From: Symsagittifera roscoffensis
Taxonomy: Eukaryota > Xenacoelomorpha > Acoela > Convolutidae
Assembly: GCF_963678635.1 (NCBI RefSeq)
Contig: NC_087070.1
Span: forward strand, 53,108,750-53,172,749
Reading direction: 5' to 3'
Length of the DNA: 64,000 nucleotides
In this document: positions 1-13,300 of the stretch, piece after piece
Position numbering within the stretch: position 1 is the first letter of the stretch
How the letters are laid out: every line of letters starts with the position of its first letter
Notes under the pieces: model-generated
The model's database searches: none
The model's input: only the letters and a program-made list of their open reading frames with translations
What the model was told of the DNA's origin: nothing
Translations under genes and position numbers: made by a program

Positions 1-1740
1 TTATGTATTTTTAAAAGAATACTCATTTTTTGGTACTTTTTTGGTGAACCTACTAACGAAGTTACCAACTTACATATGCGATTTTATCATCTGGTGCCAG
101 TTGCTCGCTGGTCCTCATGATGAAATGGGCTACAGTGTCGTCTGTAATTCCAGGGACTTTCAAGTCAGCCCCCTTGAAACAAGCCAACTTGTTGCCTTTC
201 GCATCCATTTATGTCAAAAAATTGATAATTATAGTTAAACAAAAGGGAGTTTGCGAGTTTGAATGATGGCCAATTCTCATGTGCAAAGCATCAGAATCGT
301 AAAAAAATGAATAAAGACTACAAAATGCGTTCAAGTACTGTGTAAAAGCCGTCAATATTGATCTTGCAAATTTCAGTCAAGTAAACAGTAACGAATCGAA
401 GTTTTTGATGAGCGCATGCAGATAAGTTGAATCAAATACAAGTTTATGAGAGAGTTTATGACTTATCACAAAATTTAATTGTATTAATTTTTTCGTCAGT
501 TTACAGAGTTGATATGATAAATAAACACACACAATCATAAAAAATTAGCTCGAATCAGAATCAAAAATGAACAGTTCAAGCGCTAGTGAAAACCATCAGA
601 AACAGGTCAATTTTTTTGAATCGATTGTAGTGGAAAACATGTTAACAGAAAGCAAACAAAACAAACTAATCTCGTTCGAACTACTTTAATATTTACTGAT
701 TATAGGTTTCCGGTTGTGTTTCAAATTTTTTCTGGGAAAATGAACGTTTACTCTTGAATCTTTTTCATCTTTGAGAGTATTCCTCTTGGATCTTTTTTAT
801 CTTTGAGAGTGATTTTTGACCATTTCCACTCCGATCATTTTTTCGAACCGCACTGCTAATTGAACCCATTTAAATCAGTTTTCAGAATTTTCTTCCGACT
901 TTTGAAAAAAATGGCGGAAAATTTGATAGGTTTTTTTTTTAGTATTTATAATTTAATTTACACCCGAAAGCAGCTACGATCATAACATGGTCAGTTTTAG
1001 TTTGCTCTCATCCATGCATAGTACATTATGATAGCTGTAGCCCGGGAAAAAATGAAAAAAGGATTCCATACCTAGGGTTTTTGAAAACCTGATTGATAGA
1101 CAATGAATCACTAAGAGGCCCTGGCTGCCGTGATTTTTCCAAAAATTTTAAGGCACATAAAACCTTCTTCAGAGACCCTTATTAATTTTAGGGACCCAAC
1201 TATCATACTTATAACGGGCTTATTTTAACGGGAACTCACCGCCCAGATCTACGCAAGACCTAAAGACTTTGTCTTTATCACAGTTATGGTGCTAAGTTAC
1301 ACGACCTGCAAAACTTGAGATTGAATTGTTTAAATCGATTTTTATAAAGATAATATATTTTATAAAATCTATTCACGGTAGACCATTTAGTTATGTGCAT
1401 CTAAATACTGCCTCCTTACCACAGTTAGACGAAATTCAACTTACCGGATCCCGGAATCTCCCAGTTTTTTTTAGTTTTAGTTTTACAATTTTTAGTAGGA
1501 CAAAATTTAGTTTTACCAACATTTTAAAAAAAAAATTTCTCTACATTGAAGAATAATGATGCCTTGAATTCAAATTTAAAAGGATGTTTTATCTGCCACG
1601 TTTCGTCACTGTTATTGGGGTTTGAACTCGTGCAAAAATTACAACTTTCATTAACGCGTCAGCGGCAAGTTAATCTGGCTCTGACATTGTGTTTAGAAAT
1701 ACTTACAAAAAACGAAAAAAAAATATTTTTTGAGTACTTT
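1..1740. other. Intergenic, no supported feature
   Basis: AT-rich DNA with many stops in all frames. The only open frames are short and have no recognisable motif. I see no gene, RNA or clear repeat here. Confidence 0.5.
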
Positions 1741-2120
1741 TATTTGTTTGTGACATCGTGGCCAAACCGTGTATTTTGCGAACTGTAAGCGACTTCCTCA
1801 GCAGGTTGAAAACAAACTTGACATGGATTCCGCAACATTGCTATTTTTCCTTGATCTTCTTTGCTGTTTTTGTTTCCACGAACAAATAGCTAAAACATTG
1901 TATTGCTCAAAACTGCTCAAAAAACAGTCAAAATGCGGAATCCACGACAAACTCTGGAAATTCGGAACAGAATTTGCAATCTACAAAAAATATGGGAAAA
2001 ATAAAATCACGCTCTCACAGATTCCATAACTTTAAGCTCAACGCCTAAAGTGTAAACGGAACCCGCAAATTGTAAGCGAAATCTGCAAAGTGTAAGCTGA
2101 GTACGCAAAATCTCAGAGGA
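1741..2120. repeat. Dispersed repeat rich in GGATTCCGC motifs
   Basis: Shares an extended stretch, in opposite orientation, with 13675-13865 in TDH intron 2. Both run from CCAAACCGTGTA through a block around CTTTGATCT to ATAACTAAAACA or a close variant. Both are studded with the word GGATTCCGC or its complement, plus TGTAAGCG. The family is unknown to me. The open frame at 1769-2029 lies inside it and looks incidental. Confidence 0.5.
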
Positions 2121-2751
2121 ATACACGAAAGACTCTTGAAGATACTTGAAGAATACGAAACACCTAGTTCAAACTGCTTGTTGCGGATTCCACACCAAAA
2201 ATATAACGAATGTGCCGACAAAACTTGCGTTACAAGAGGAAATTTTGCAAGAGGAAAAAACTGGTGATATCGAGAGTTGCAAAAAAAATGGATCAGACAG
2301 AATTGGTGAAAAGAGCAAATCACTTATTTCCAAAAAACTTTGCCGATAAATATTAGTTTTCAGAGAAAAATTGTTTTGCAAGGCTGCTTGAAAAGGCTGA
2401 GATTGAATGCAATTAGAGCTCAGAAATGGCATTATTGTCTTCTTAACATTTTTCTCAATTTTAAATTTTGCTACTTTCTGTTCTGGTAAATTTCATTTTT
2501 GCAAAAACTAATAGTAACGGTAGAGAAAGTTGCGAAACATTAGAACTGATAAATTTTTCAAAAGAACAACATGACAATTTTGAGCTCAAACTACAGACTT
2601 CTTGCGAACCAATATTTGTTTGGAAAACTCTTTTTATCGATTCTGTCTGTTTCAACTTATGCAACTCTATTTCACTAGGTAATTTTTCATACAGCATATT
2701 TGCTATGAAGTATAACCTCGTTACTTTTTTTTGATGATTTGGCTAACGATT
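2121..2751. other. Intergenic, no supported feature
   Basis: Several short open frames overlap on both strands. None has a motif or homology that I recognise. Confidence 0.4.
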
Positions 2752-3721
2752 TCACAATAACATCTTTTGACCTAGAAATTCTAACAATTTAGAAAAAATC
2801 TCTCTAAAATGAGGTTGTCTTCGATATTGCTTTCGAATATCTCTATATCTAGAGCAATAAATCATAAAGTGACCTGTTCTGCGACACCATTTACAGAACG
2901 TGCTATCCTAAAAAAACTTTCCGGCTCATCTGGGTTTTCTGCTGCGTTTATTGTGTGATCTTTCATTAAACTTGGTAATTTTTTGAAACTGATCCTTTAT
3001 TCCAACTATTTCTGTGTTACTCTCATCGACAGAGGATGCTGTTTCAGATAACTCGCTTTTCGATGCAAAACTGAGATTTTCAGTAGATGTCTGATTTTGT
3101 ATCTGTTGCCAATTTGCAGCTGGATTCTTACTTGAAAGCTGATGTGCTTTTCGTTTCAATCCTGGTAGTTGCAAAAATTCTTTCAGAAAATTATATTTTT
3201 TGGATTTTCTCCGGTTCTCATTGAAAGTTATATCTTTTAAAATTTGCCATTTTGCGGCAAGATTCTCATATAAAACTGATGTGCTTTTCGTTTTGATCCT
3301 GATAAGTGTGACTTTTTACATAATTCCATAGTTTGTTGTGTTCTGGTTTTCATAAACAGTTTTTGATTAATGCACCACGTTGTATTTTGAAGTTTTTCGC
3401 TTCTATTTTTCTTCTATATTTTTCTTTATCATCAGTAAACCTATAATCGAACTCATCTCTGATATCATTTCAATTTGAACCTGCTGATTTTCCATGGTAC
3501 CACTGAGCACCTAAAGCTCTAAATATTGAGCCAAAAAATGCTCTCTGTCTTTTAACAAAAGCATCTCGATAATCGTCTGGTCCTGACTTGATAAAACCAG
3601 GCAATGATCTTGGGAGTGTGCTATGTTTTTCACTATTATATCAGGAAAATCTCTTGCATCTTCAATTGGAGTCATTGAAGTCATTGAGAGCTAAATCTGG
3701 ATATGGTTTTACATTCGCCAT
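2752..3721 (-). pseudogene. Gag/ORF1-like retroelement relic with CCHC zinc knuckle
   Basis: Read on the minus strand from an ATG at 3721, the sequence gives a frameshifted polar protein that ends with a stop at 2752-2754. Recognisable pieces are LPGFIKSGPDDYRDAFVKRQ near 3600-3540, a Ser/Lys-rich middle (3174-2926), and a zinc knuckle CKWCRRTGHFMIYC at 2895-2854. The knuckle has the spacing C-x2-C-x4-H-x4-C. Such knuckles bind nucleic acid in Gag of LTR elements and in ORF1 of some LINEs. No protease or reverse transcriptase follows within view, so I cannot assign a superfamily. At least two in-frame stops or frameshifts show that it is dead. Confidence 0.5.
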
Positions 3722-6700
3722 TTTACTCTATTTTATTTTTTATTTAGTACTCACAACATCGAAAAGTTTATGAGAGAATCTTGTATCGCTTTTGCTTAGA
3801 ATGACTTCAAAAAGCTAGTTGTTAGTGTTGAATAATTTGAGTTCTCAGAGGTATATTGGGTTTGATGAATAAAATTTTGGTTTGAAAAATTTAGTTTGGA
3901 TTGTATCGTCAAAAAAGGAAGAATAGTTGGTGTTCATTTTCGTTTGCGTGTTTTGCTAAAACACTAATATGATCGTTTTTAGTTTGACTAAACGCACGTA
4001 GCCACTCTCGGTTGTGAAGTGTGGGTTATGATTTCAAAAGGCAAATATCGAGTTAAAGAGGTCTATACATCGCTTTTCTGAACAAAGTTAGATTTTTTCA
4101 GGTTTAGTTGACTTTTTCTTCTTTAACAAGTTAGTGTTGATCAAATTTTGGTTAAAATTTAGTTTATTTGGTTTTTATTGAAACCATTTTTGATTGGTTT
4201 CGTTTTCTTGTTTTTAGATTAATTGTGATCGATTTGACAAAATTCTGTATAACTTTAGCTGGAACAATTTTTTTTACGGTAAAGGAACCTACCTTGACAA
4301 GTTCACCTCTGAGGAACTTTAACTGAGCCGAGTTTTTAAAAAAAGTGGATTAATTTTAGCCCACAGCAGTTTTATTTTACTTAATCGGGCTTCTTTTGAT
4401 AACTTCTGGTTTTTTTTAAATTTTTTACAAAGTTAGCCTTTTAAATTGGGCCCCATTGTATTAAAAATTGGAAAACGTTTAATTGAATTTGAATTCTATC
4501 CAACAGAACGCGCCTACTTCGATCAATTTTGTCTTAATTTATCTCCTTAGTTCGTGTTTACTTTGACCAAAGTTGAGAGGGCTTTAGTTTCATTGGAACA
4601 GTATCTGGTCTTATTAGACTTATTCTGGCCACTTTGAGAAAAAGTTTTTCAATCCAATGTTCTTTCACCTTAAATGGGCTTATCTTTTGCCAGAATTGGA
4701 TCATTTTTTGTTTATTTCAATGTATTTCTATTTTAATTAAGCTCAATTTTTTTTAAACCATATTTGTAATAATTCTAACCTAATTGTCACAAAATATATA
4801 TATTTTTTGATTTTGTCAAATTAAATTTCAACATAAAACTAATTTGAGTTCCGTAAAAAGATTTCAAATTGGATGACAGAAGAAATTTTAGTTGAATGAC
4901 ACACCTTATAATTCCTTTCTTTGTTGTTTTAGATAGTTTGTTTTGTGTTTTGAGCCAAAAATTCCTTTCCGGATGAGATAACCATAAGTAATGTTAGGTT
5001 AGTTTAGTTGAGGATGAAACTTGTTAACATGAAGACGAACCTCGGAAATGGTGCAATTTAAAACTAAACACACTATTGCACAATGAGAAACCTAGGCATG
5101 AATCTGAGTTTGGCTCAGACTTTATTTTTTAAATAAGAATGAGTTCAGTTTATCTGCCATTTGGTGTAGATTTAGTTCGCATACAAGTCCTCTTATCCCT
5201 TTTTCTAGAAGAAAGCTAAGGATTAAGTGAACGTTTGAGCAATTTTGGAATGTCTGATAAAAAGGAAAAACCTAAACACCTTGGTTAACCTGGAATAGTA
5301 ACGTTAGTTGAGTGAAAAACTTCGTTACTTTGTCTAAGTGTTTTGTATATTCTAACCAATTTGGTCAGAGAACGTTTCTTGTTGTTTGATATTTGAAAAA
5401 ACTGATCATAAAAAGTTCGAGTTTGATGAAACAAAGTTTGCAGAGAGATGTCGTAGACTGTTGTTGATCGATTGGAAAAATATTGGTAACGTTGACTCTA
5501 ACTAGGTGTATTTGGGAATACGGGCCCCAAAAATAAATCAACGCTGTCTGTTAGCTTTTTAGAGCTCGAAACTGACTGACAGAACCCCACTGCTTTATAA
5601 TTTGGAGTATTTGAAGATAATTCTATTGTTTTTTCAGAATCCTTGTATTTTTTAAATGACTAGTTCTCTGCTCAAATAATGCCAGTTCATAGTAGCTTTA
5701 ATTGCTCAGTCACTCGTTTTTATCCCATAAAAAACGCAATATACAAAAGAACCTTGATTTCGCCAGACTCAAAAAAAAGCTTATTACTTTTTATGAAAAT
5801 CAAAAACTAAAGTTTTGAACTTACTGATTCATTAACCTTCATTCATTAGGGCGGGTTGAAAAAGTTTCATATAGGCCGTTTTTATGGGATGAAAAAAGAG
5901 CAAAATGAGTTTTATTTGACTCATTATTGTTTTTTTTTTTCGCCATAGAATATTTTGGATCATCTTTTTGCATTCCTATTCATGACTATAATTCGCGTAA
6001 AATGAAAATTCAGAAACCTTTATCGAGCAGTATCTAAGCGTACAACACGTGGGTAAACGAACGTTCAGGCAAAAACAGTCGCAAAAAATGAGTTATGAAG
6101 CTTTCAAATTCCAAACTGTTGCGTCGTTTCAAAGTTCGCAAACACAAATGTAGATAAAAAACATCGAAACTATATACTTCAAAAACATCAGATAAAAACA
6201 TTTTTCCATCGAATTCAATCACGAAGGAAATATATTTCTGATTTTGAGCTGATCATTACTTTTCAGTTGATATCGGTATTTTATTCAAAAATGTTTAGTT
6301 GAAAAATAGAAACCGGTATTGAAATTTTTGATTTGGTTAGACAAAAACAAAATGTTTGGGCAAAAGAACTGCTGAAACAAAAACTTATTAAAATATGCAA
6401 AAATTACGCTCTATAAAAAATTTCTAATTTCATGAACACGAAAACAAAATGCAAAACACGAAAAACGAACAAAAAAATTTGAGCCAAATGCAAAATATGA
6501 TCAATTAAGGCGGGTCAAAAGTATCTGTACGCAGACCCAGAGACTGCAATATAAGTAGTAGAAAAAACCAGCAACAAACCTAACGATGAGCTTTTTCAAA
6601 ATAAATGGAAGGTTTTGAGAAATTAAGAAGTCCAAAAAAATTTGAAAACAATTTTTCCAATCTAACATCCACTGAGCTTCTTAAATTTTAAACAATATAG

Positions 6701-7515
6701 CTCATTAACAAAAAAAATATGCTAAAAATCAGTTGAAAACGAAAAAAAAATCGGGAATTTGAACTTTAAAAATTTTAAAAATATTGCACCAAGTTTCATG
6801 AACTTAATTGTCTGCAAAAAGTATGACAAATACCTCTGGTTGATAATAAAAACAAAAAAATCGATCAAAATGCTAAGTTTTTTCCCAAATTCGAATAGTC
6901 ACAAAAATAATTTAAAGATTTTTAAGAAATTTGAAAGAAGTAAAAAGAAAAGAAGTAAGAAAATCACCACGAGTTGTGGGCACCAAGACACAATGAGAAA
7001 ATCTAATTTAAACTTTTAGTGAAAATAAAATTCCCTGAAAAAACCAACCTCATCAAAATTGTACCCATACCAAATAATTAAGATTACAGAACGACCGTAC
7101 TGAATTGGACAATTCCAATTGTAACCAATCTTTTTGCAAAAACCCACCAGGAAAAAAATACTCTATATAAATACTCTTGAAAAAACTACTCTCAAAAACA
7201 CACCAGGAAAAAATCTAATACTCTATTATAATACTCTTGCTAATCGCAATGGAAAAAAAAACAAATCAATGATTCATTCCACAAACAACAACTATAAATA
7301 CGAACTCAAACTGATTAACCATTTCTAGTCCTAGAATCGTTTGAAAACTTTCGCCAGCTTCACGAAGAAGGAAAAAATCGGTGGCAAAAGAAAGATAACT
7401 AAATTTTTCAATGTTTTAATCTAATCAAATCTTACTCTCGGATGAAATTAAGAAACTGCACTAAGATGGTTAAATAGTTGAAAAAAAAGCGGAAATCAGA
7501 AAAAAAGACCAAACA
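3722..7515. other. Intergenic, no supported feature
   Basis: Long AT-rich stretch. It is visibly T-rich on the + strand from about 3.8 to 5.5 kb and A-rich from about 6.4 to 7.8 kb, with repeated GTTTAGTTGAG-like words in the T-rich part. No coding frame, RNA or structured repeat could be supported. Confidence 0.45.
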
Positions 7516-8010
7516 CAGAGGCGAAGCTGAGCTTCACGCCACTTGCAAAACCAACAAGTGTAAAACTAAAACAGTTTGACTGTCAAGAAACAGAAGAAAA
7601 ACGAATTCGAACGATGATATTGAAAGAACTATTGAAAGATTGGCAAAACTTCTATTGAATAATTTTAATTACGTTTTTTCACAGCGTTCCTTGTGGGGTT
7701 AATTTTGAGGATTCAAAACTATGATGCTAGACTCTTATTGTTCTATAATAAAACCGAAAACTTGTAGAAATTAAAACAGTAGGTGAAAAAAAAACAACAG
7801 AAAGCGGTCAACCAATAAGCTGAAAATTAGCCGAAATATTAAAGTAAAATCTTTTGGAAAAAAATGAAATTACTGCCCACATAAAATTACTGCTAACATC
7901 TGCAACTGCTATATATGTAGAAAATGCGAGGTGGTATACACAATTCGAAAACTAAACCGACAGTTTAGGTCAACAACCATAAACTATAAAGCATAAAACA
8001 ATTATAGTAT
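7516..8010. repeat. SINE-tail fragment plus dispersed repeat
   Basis: Begins with the family tail CAGAGGCGAAGCTGAGCTTC, seen at many places in the window. From about 7801 to 8000 it matches 16925-17130: both hold TACTGCCCACAT or TACCGCCCACATGA, then a CGAGGTGGTATA or CAAGGTGCTATA block, then ATTCG(G)AAACTGAACCGACA. The two copies are collinear but diverged. Confidence 0.5.
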
Positions 8011-8518
8011 GGCAAGCTAGCAGACAGAAAATAATACAAGGGCCACTTAGTCAAAACAAAAGTTCGAAATGTCGAGAAAAGCTAGATCTACCAAAAATTT
8101 CAAATCTTTCAATCAAACTTTGTGCATTAAAGTTCAATTTTGACAAAAAATTTAGATGATGAATAAAAGACAAATAAACGTAAATTTGCATCGAAACAAC
8201 GTTTACGAAGCGGTAAAGAATTGCCAATGCTAATGAAGAGCAGAAAATTTGCATTATAAAAATTCTGTGCAAAAAAATTGACAGAGTAAGAACTTTCGAA
8301 AAGCTTTGAAAAAAGCAGCAAAGTTTCCGCAAACAATTTTGTGACTCAACTACTTCCTCTAATAGCATTCAGAAAGTTAGAAGATTGTTAAACCTATTAG
8401 AGAATTGGTGACACGAAATCTAAGCCGACAGAAAAATAGACGGACAACTATCCGAAAAAAAAAACAGAAAACTCCGTCGACTTACGCCCTTGGCATCTGA
8501 AAGCATATAGGTAACCTC
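8011..8518. other. Intergenic, no supported feature
   Basis: Minus-strand open frames here have no recognisable domain. The GCCGACAGAAAAAT word near 8422 resembles the dispersed repeat just upstream. Confidence 0.35.
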
Positions 8519-8934
8519 TAGGCGGATTTTGGGGGGGGGGGGGGCGGTGGGCTTGGACGTCTTTGTCAGGGATTCGACCCCCTGCCGACCCAAAGTACCT
8601 GCTTCCCCCTTTGAACTATTTTCAGATATCCAATTTTGGCAGACGGACCCTAAAATTTTTGTAAAGAAGCCAATATATACTTATTTAAGTGGGGAGCGCG
8701 CGCCAAAAAAAACGCAATTTTTTGTTAAAAACTTTCCGAAAAGTGCCTAAAAACGCCTTTTCTGCCCATTTTTTTGCCCTGCGGCGCTGAAATTTTGGCC
8801 AAAACAGAGACTTTTTAGTGCTCTGGTTGGGAGAGCTCCAAAAACCAGTTCGATCGACCTAAAAAAAGGTTGACAAATTTCGAAATTTTTTTAAAAATCC
8901 GAGCCCCCTCGAGAAAATCCTAGATCCGCCCCTG
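8519..8934 (+). mobile_element. hAT-type MITE, CAGGGGCGGATCTAG family
   Basis: Full-length relative of the copy at 61843-62196. It starts with a decayed TAGGCGGATTTT end followed by a G-run, passes through the family core (CCCTGCCGACCC, GCGCGCGCCAAAAAA, CTGCGGCGC) and ends CCTAGATCCGCCCCTG. No transposase is encoded. No clear target duplication is seen for this copy. Confidence 0.75.
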
Positions 8935-9235
8935 CAGATACGTCAGATGATCGATTGGATTTGGATTTAATACAAAGCAAAATGAAACTTTTGTAAGAAT
9001 TGTGTCTAAGGCTTTTTTCTTTTCACCCCACCTCACATAAGCATCTATAAATAAAGTAACGAGGCGTTTTACAAGGTTAAATATAAAGACTAACTATGTT
9101 TGTGATAGCCTAATTAGTTTGCATGCCTAATTTTTGTAACATTCGGACAATTCAAACAGAACAATTTACAGTGAAAAATTGCACGTGAGGAAAAAGGAAG
9201 AGCCGAATCAACCGCTCTCAAAACTCAACAAAAAC

Positions 9236-9713
9236 CTTTACGCTTTTTTTGGAAAATTTTTGGCCGAAAACTTGCGTTCTTTCGGCGCGCTCTCCCCTTC
9301 AAAATCAGTATACAGTACCGTGCCGAGAAGGCGTTCCCAAATTTTTCGTAAGGGGCTCCCTTTGGTATAATATTACGACATCCATTTTGCGCTACGCAGC
9401 TTCAAAAATTTTCAAAAAGCTCTTTTGGCGCCAATGTGAACAATTTTGAAGGGGGTGCGCATGCCAAAAAACGCAATTTTTTTGGTCAAAAACGCCATTT
9501 TGACGTGTTTTTTTTCAAAGTTTTGCCTGCGGCGCAGATATTTTTGGAAAAAATGATTTCGATATAGTATTTTTGGAGATCTCGGAAAATAAAGTTGTTC
9601 GATCTAAACAAAATTTTTTTAAAAAACCGCCCCTAAAAACACGCCACTGTTAGTATATATTGGCGCTAAAATAATATCCACCCCCTTCCACCGTCCTTCC
9701 TAAATCCACTCCT
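9236..9713. mobile_element. Composite, rearranged copy of the hAT-type MITE
   Basis: Contains family core blocks in opposite orientations. 9236-9380 reads as the reverse orientation (GGCGCGCTCTCCCCTTC) and 9445-9640 as the forward one (GCCAAAAAACGCAATTTTT, CTGCGGCGCAGA). A terminal-like CTAAATCCACTCCTG lies at its right end. This suggests two copies fused or folded. Confidence 0.5.
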
Positions 9714-10244
9714 GATGTTGACTAAAAGAGCAGCTTCTAACCTGGAGATCTTGTGAAAATAGCAGCTTTTGAGGTGTTTTTTTGCCAAAAAGCATGATTT
9801 AATTTTTCCAATCACGGCAAGATGTGACTTCAATCCAATTAAAAATATTTTACCAAAAACAGGGCAAGGTGTGACAAAACGTCAAAGGAAGTAACCGAAA
9901 ACTAAAATAAACGAACCTATTGTGGTCAACATCCCCCCAACTAAATAAAAGACCCCCCACCCCCTCCTTAAATAATATTCCCTTTACCCCAACCCTCCCC
10001 CACTAGGCGGCCCAATCTGGACTTTGGTTAAATGTAGTGCTTTTTTGTCAATTTCTTCAGTTACATTAAGAAACTCTGTTTGATTGACAAAACAAATCAA
10101 GTTAAGTAACTTTGATGAGTCTTGTCATTGAGTTTTGAAAAATGGCAACGTGCACGTAGCGTTTGTGGCTTTTTAATTTGTAAACCGTCTGCTGTCATCT
10201 GCTTGTAAAAGCGGTCGTACGTCTCACGTTTATACTTCAGAGTC
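9714..10244. other. Region upstream of TDH
   Basis: Contains C-rich patches at about 9930-10010 and no open frame of note. It should include the TDH promoter, but no TATA box or other element could be picked out with confidence. Confidence 0.35.
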
Positions 10245-10396
10245 ATGCGTAATATGGCATTGAAAAAATTACTTACTACTAAACATGCATTTCTTATCAA
10301 GCGAACTTTGCTTACCGATGGTTCACGCCCCCGCGTTTTAATAACCGGCGGTTTAGGCCAGCTCGGGTTGGACTTGACGGCCGAACTGCGCAAAAG
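10245..10396 (+). CDS. TDH: TDH exon 1
   Basis: Codes residues 1-50 and part of 51: the basic leader and the Rossmann glycine motif. The donor is AAAAG|GTATTT; the intron enters in phase 2. Confidence 0.88.
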
Positions 10397-13300
10397 GTAT
10401 TTCATGTTTTCCCAATTTGTTCTAAGCTTCAATTTTTCAGCAAACCACTTTTTGGATCTTTTCCTTCGTTGAAAGCCCCGCAGACAACTACATCGTAGGC
10501 GGAAGTTAATAATATTAAAATCGTCTTTCTTACTGCACACGAATTTTCCTCGTGCATGTAATGGTGTAGAAGAATTTTTAAATAAAACTTAAGTAGGCAT
10601 ATGAAACAGGTTTTTGATATCCTAATCAGGGCAGATTTAGGATTTTCTCAAAGGAGGCGGATTTCGAAAAATTTTTTTAGTTCGGCTTTTTTTTAGTTCG
10701 GCCAAACTGATTTCCTAGCAACACCAGAACACTGTAAATAGACCCTATTTTGACCAAAAAAACTTCGAGAAAACAATTGAAAAGGCCATTCTGAAGCAGT
10801 TTTTGAAAAATTTTGACCAAAAAACGCTTTTTTTTGGCGAGCCCTTCCCTTCAAAATTAGTACATATTGGCGCCGAAGACGCCTTTAGAAAAGTTTTAGG
10901 GTTGGTCGGCTTAAAATAGATGTCATTGAATAATATCCCGCCCCTCCCCCCTTCCCCTAAATTCGCCCCTGATCCTAATCTTTCTGAATGATAATTTTTG
11001 TAATCGCAAGCGTGTTATTAGAGGATATTGAGAGCCAAAATTTTATATCATTATAACTCCTGTGAATCGCTGAAAAGCTATCAGCAGGCCTTAACAAAAC
11101 TGTCTGAAAATAGTCCAGTTGTATCAACTCTCCACATTCCAGACTGCGTTATTTTGTTGAGAGAAGCTCTTGCTTGCGACCCAAGGCCGTTTTTGGCGTT
11201 TAAAACTTTTTACGTAGCACCCTTATAGCAGCCAAATTTGGCCAAGCTATGGTAGACTTGCAGCTAGAAGCTAAGTGAGAGCTCGTCCTCAGATGTTATC
11301 ATTGCAATGCCGGGAGATCGAACACCCGGTCTGACGGTCTAAAAGTAAACGCCTGCCCACTAGGCTCAGTCAGTGCCTCTGAAGGTGAGGGGGAGGGGAG
11401 ACAGTTTTACTTTTTAGTGAAAAATCAATTTGTGACGCTGAATAGTCGGAGTAACCGAAGTGCTTCTCGCGCATTTCTCGGCCTTTTTTGCAAGTAGTAG
11501 TTAGAATTTCTGCTGTAAAAAACGAACGAGAATGATGATTTCATCGCTACTTTTTTCAGGTATGGAAAAGAAAACGTCATTTTAACTGACGTTTCGAAAC
11601 AAAGTCGTGTCGTAACCGATGACATGCAGCGAGAGATGTCAAAGCAAGGAACAGATGGACCCTTTGCATATCTGGATATTTCGGACTTGAACTCTCTTCA
11701 CAAAATTGTGGTGGACAATGAAATAAACTGCGTTGTGCATTACGCAGCTTTACTCTCGGCTCTGGCGGAGACAAATGTAAATTTGGCAAGCCAGGTTAGT
11801 TGACAGTTTCTAACAGAGGCGAAGCGGAGCTTCCCGCCACTTACGGTACAACACAAGCGTACCATTGCAAGCTATCGAATGGAAAATGAGACAGAAACTT
11901 TTAGTATCATTAACCGAGCGGCCACTAAGCCAAAAATACTTGGACAGAAGGATCAATTGTACAATTCCCACTTTCCTCGAATCGATTTAGGGGAGGGGGG
12001 AGATGTAGAACTGCTAACTTTAAGTATAGCCTAGATTTTTTTTCAAAATTAACAATTTTACAAAATAAAATCGAATTAAAACATTAATTTGTGTAATTAA
12101 CAGCATACAAATGCAATGTCGCATAAAAATGTAAAAACAATTTTATTTGCTGCGTGTTTGTATGAACTGCATAGTTCACACAGATTTTTTTTTCAAAATT
12201 AATGAGGAGGGCATTCTACGGTAGGTCAATTAGGGGGGGGGGGGAGATTTTACGGTTGATCGGGACAGACTCCCACTGAGACGCAAAATAACAAGATTTT
12301 GTTGGCATTATAAAACTCTGAGCGATTAAGTTTTAAAACTTTTTCCCTTTCCCGGGTTGAAAAAACTTGAAATTAAGTAAAAAGGAAACAAAAATTACGT
12401 ACCACGTTATGCACACACAAAAAAAATTGCATTCAAAATATTTTTTTGAAATTGCATTAGTACAAAATTTAATTTGCGGTTGAAAAAAAAACAAAAAAAA
12501 ATTTTATGTCGCTATCAGCAAAATGCTAGGCATACAATTTTTTTTATGTGGGAATTGTATGACAAGCATTTTTTGAAAAACAAAAAGTCTCGGTATTTGT
12601 TATCACCAGACTGTTTTATTAGAATCAAATAGCCGCAGAAATTAGTTTTTAATTATTTCAACCATTTTTCGAAATCGTACGAAAACTGTATGACTAGCAT
12701 TGTTTCATACATTTAAATCATAAGCAGGGGCGGATCTTAAACTTTCTGGAGGGAGCCGATTTTCAAAAAATTTCAGAAAATGGTCGATCTTTTTTTGAGC
12801 TCTCCCAAATCACTTTAAGCACCATATTTTGACTAAATTTTCTGCGTCGCAGGCAACCACCAAAAAAAAGCGTTTTTAGGCACTTTTTGGAAAAACTTGA
12901 ACATAAGAACAATGAAAAGCTAGAGCTGGAATTATTATCAAGCAATTCCGAAAATAAAAACAAAGACTTAGCCATTGTAAGCGGAATCGACAAAACAAAT
13001 CTTAAAATATCGTTTAACTCAAACGGCGGATGTCACCATTTAGTTATTGTGAGATTTACCGGCAAGCTAATTTTTTGGAATCGATTTGAAGCACAATCAT
13101 CGAATAAAAACAGTATTCGGCATAATAGTGGTTTCAAAGAACTCGATTTCAGATCATCAGTTTTTGAAACGAGATGGTTGGTTAAATTATCAGTATTTGA
13201 GATGAAATGGTTGGTTAAAATCATCATCAATTGAGATGAGATGGTTGGTTAAAATGTGAGCCAATAACGATTAACAAATTTTTTACAGCTGAATCACATC

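Noticed and set aside
10097-10540. 147-codon minus-strand frame over TDH exon 1
   Set aside because: It is antisense to a well-supported exon, has no domain and depends on the exon's codon bias.
11270-11380. Possible tRNA gene on the minus strand
   Set aside because: A- and B-box-like words are present but the anticodon arm and acceptor stem do not form, so it is better called a SINE relic.
12887-13234. 115-codon plus-strand frame
   Set aside because: It starts inside a truncated MITE and ends in the GAGATGGTTGGTTAAA tandem repeat; no homology.
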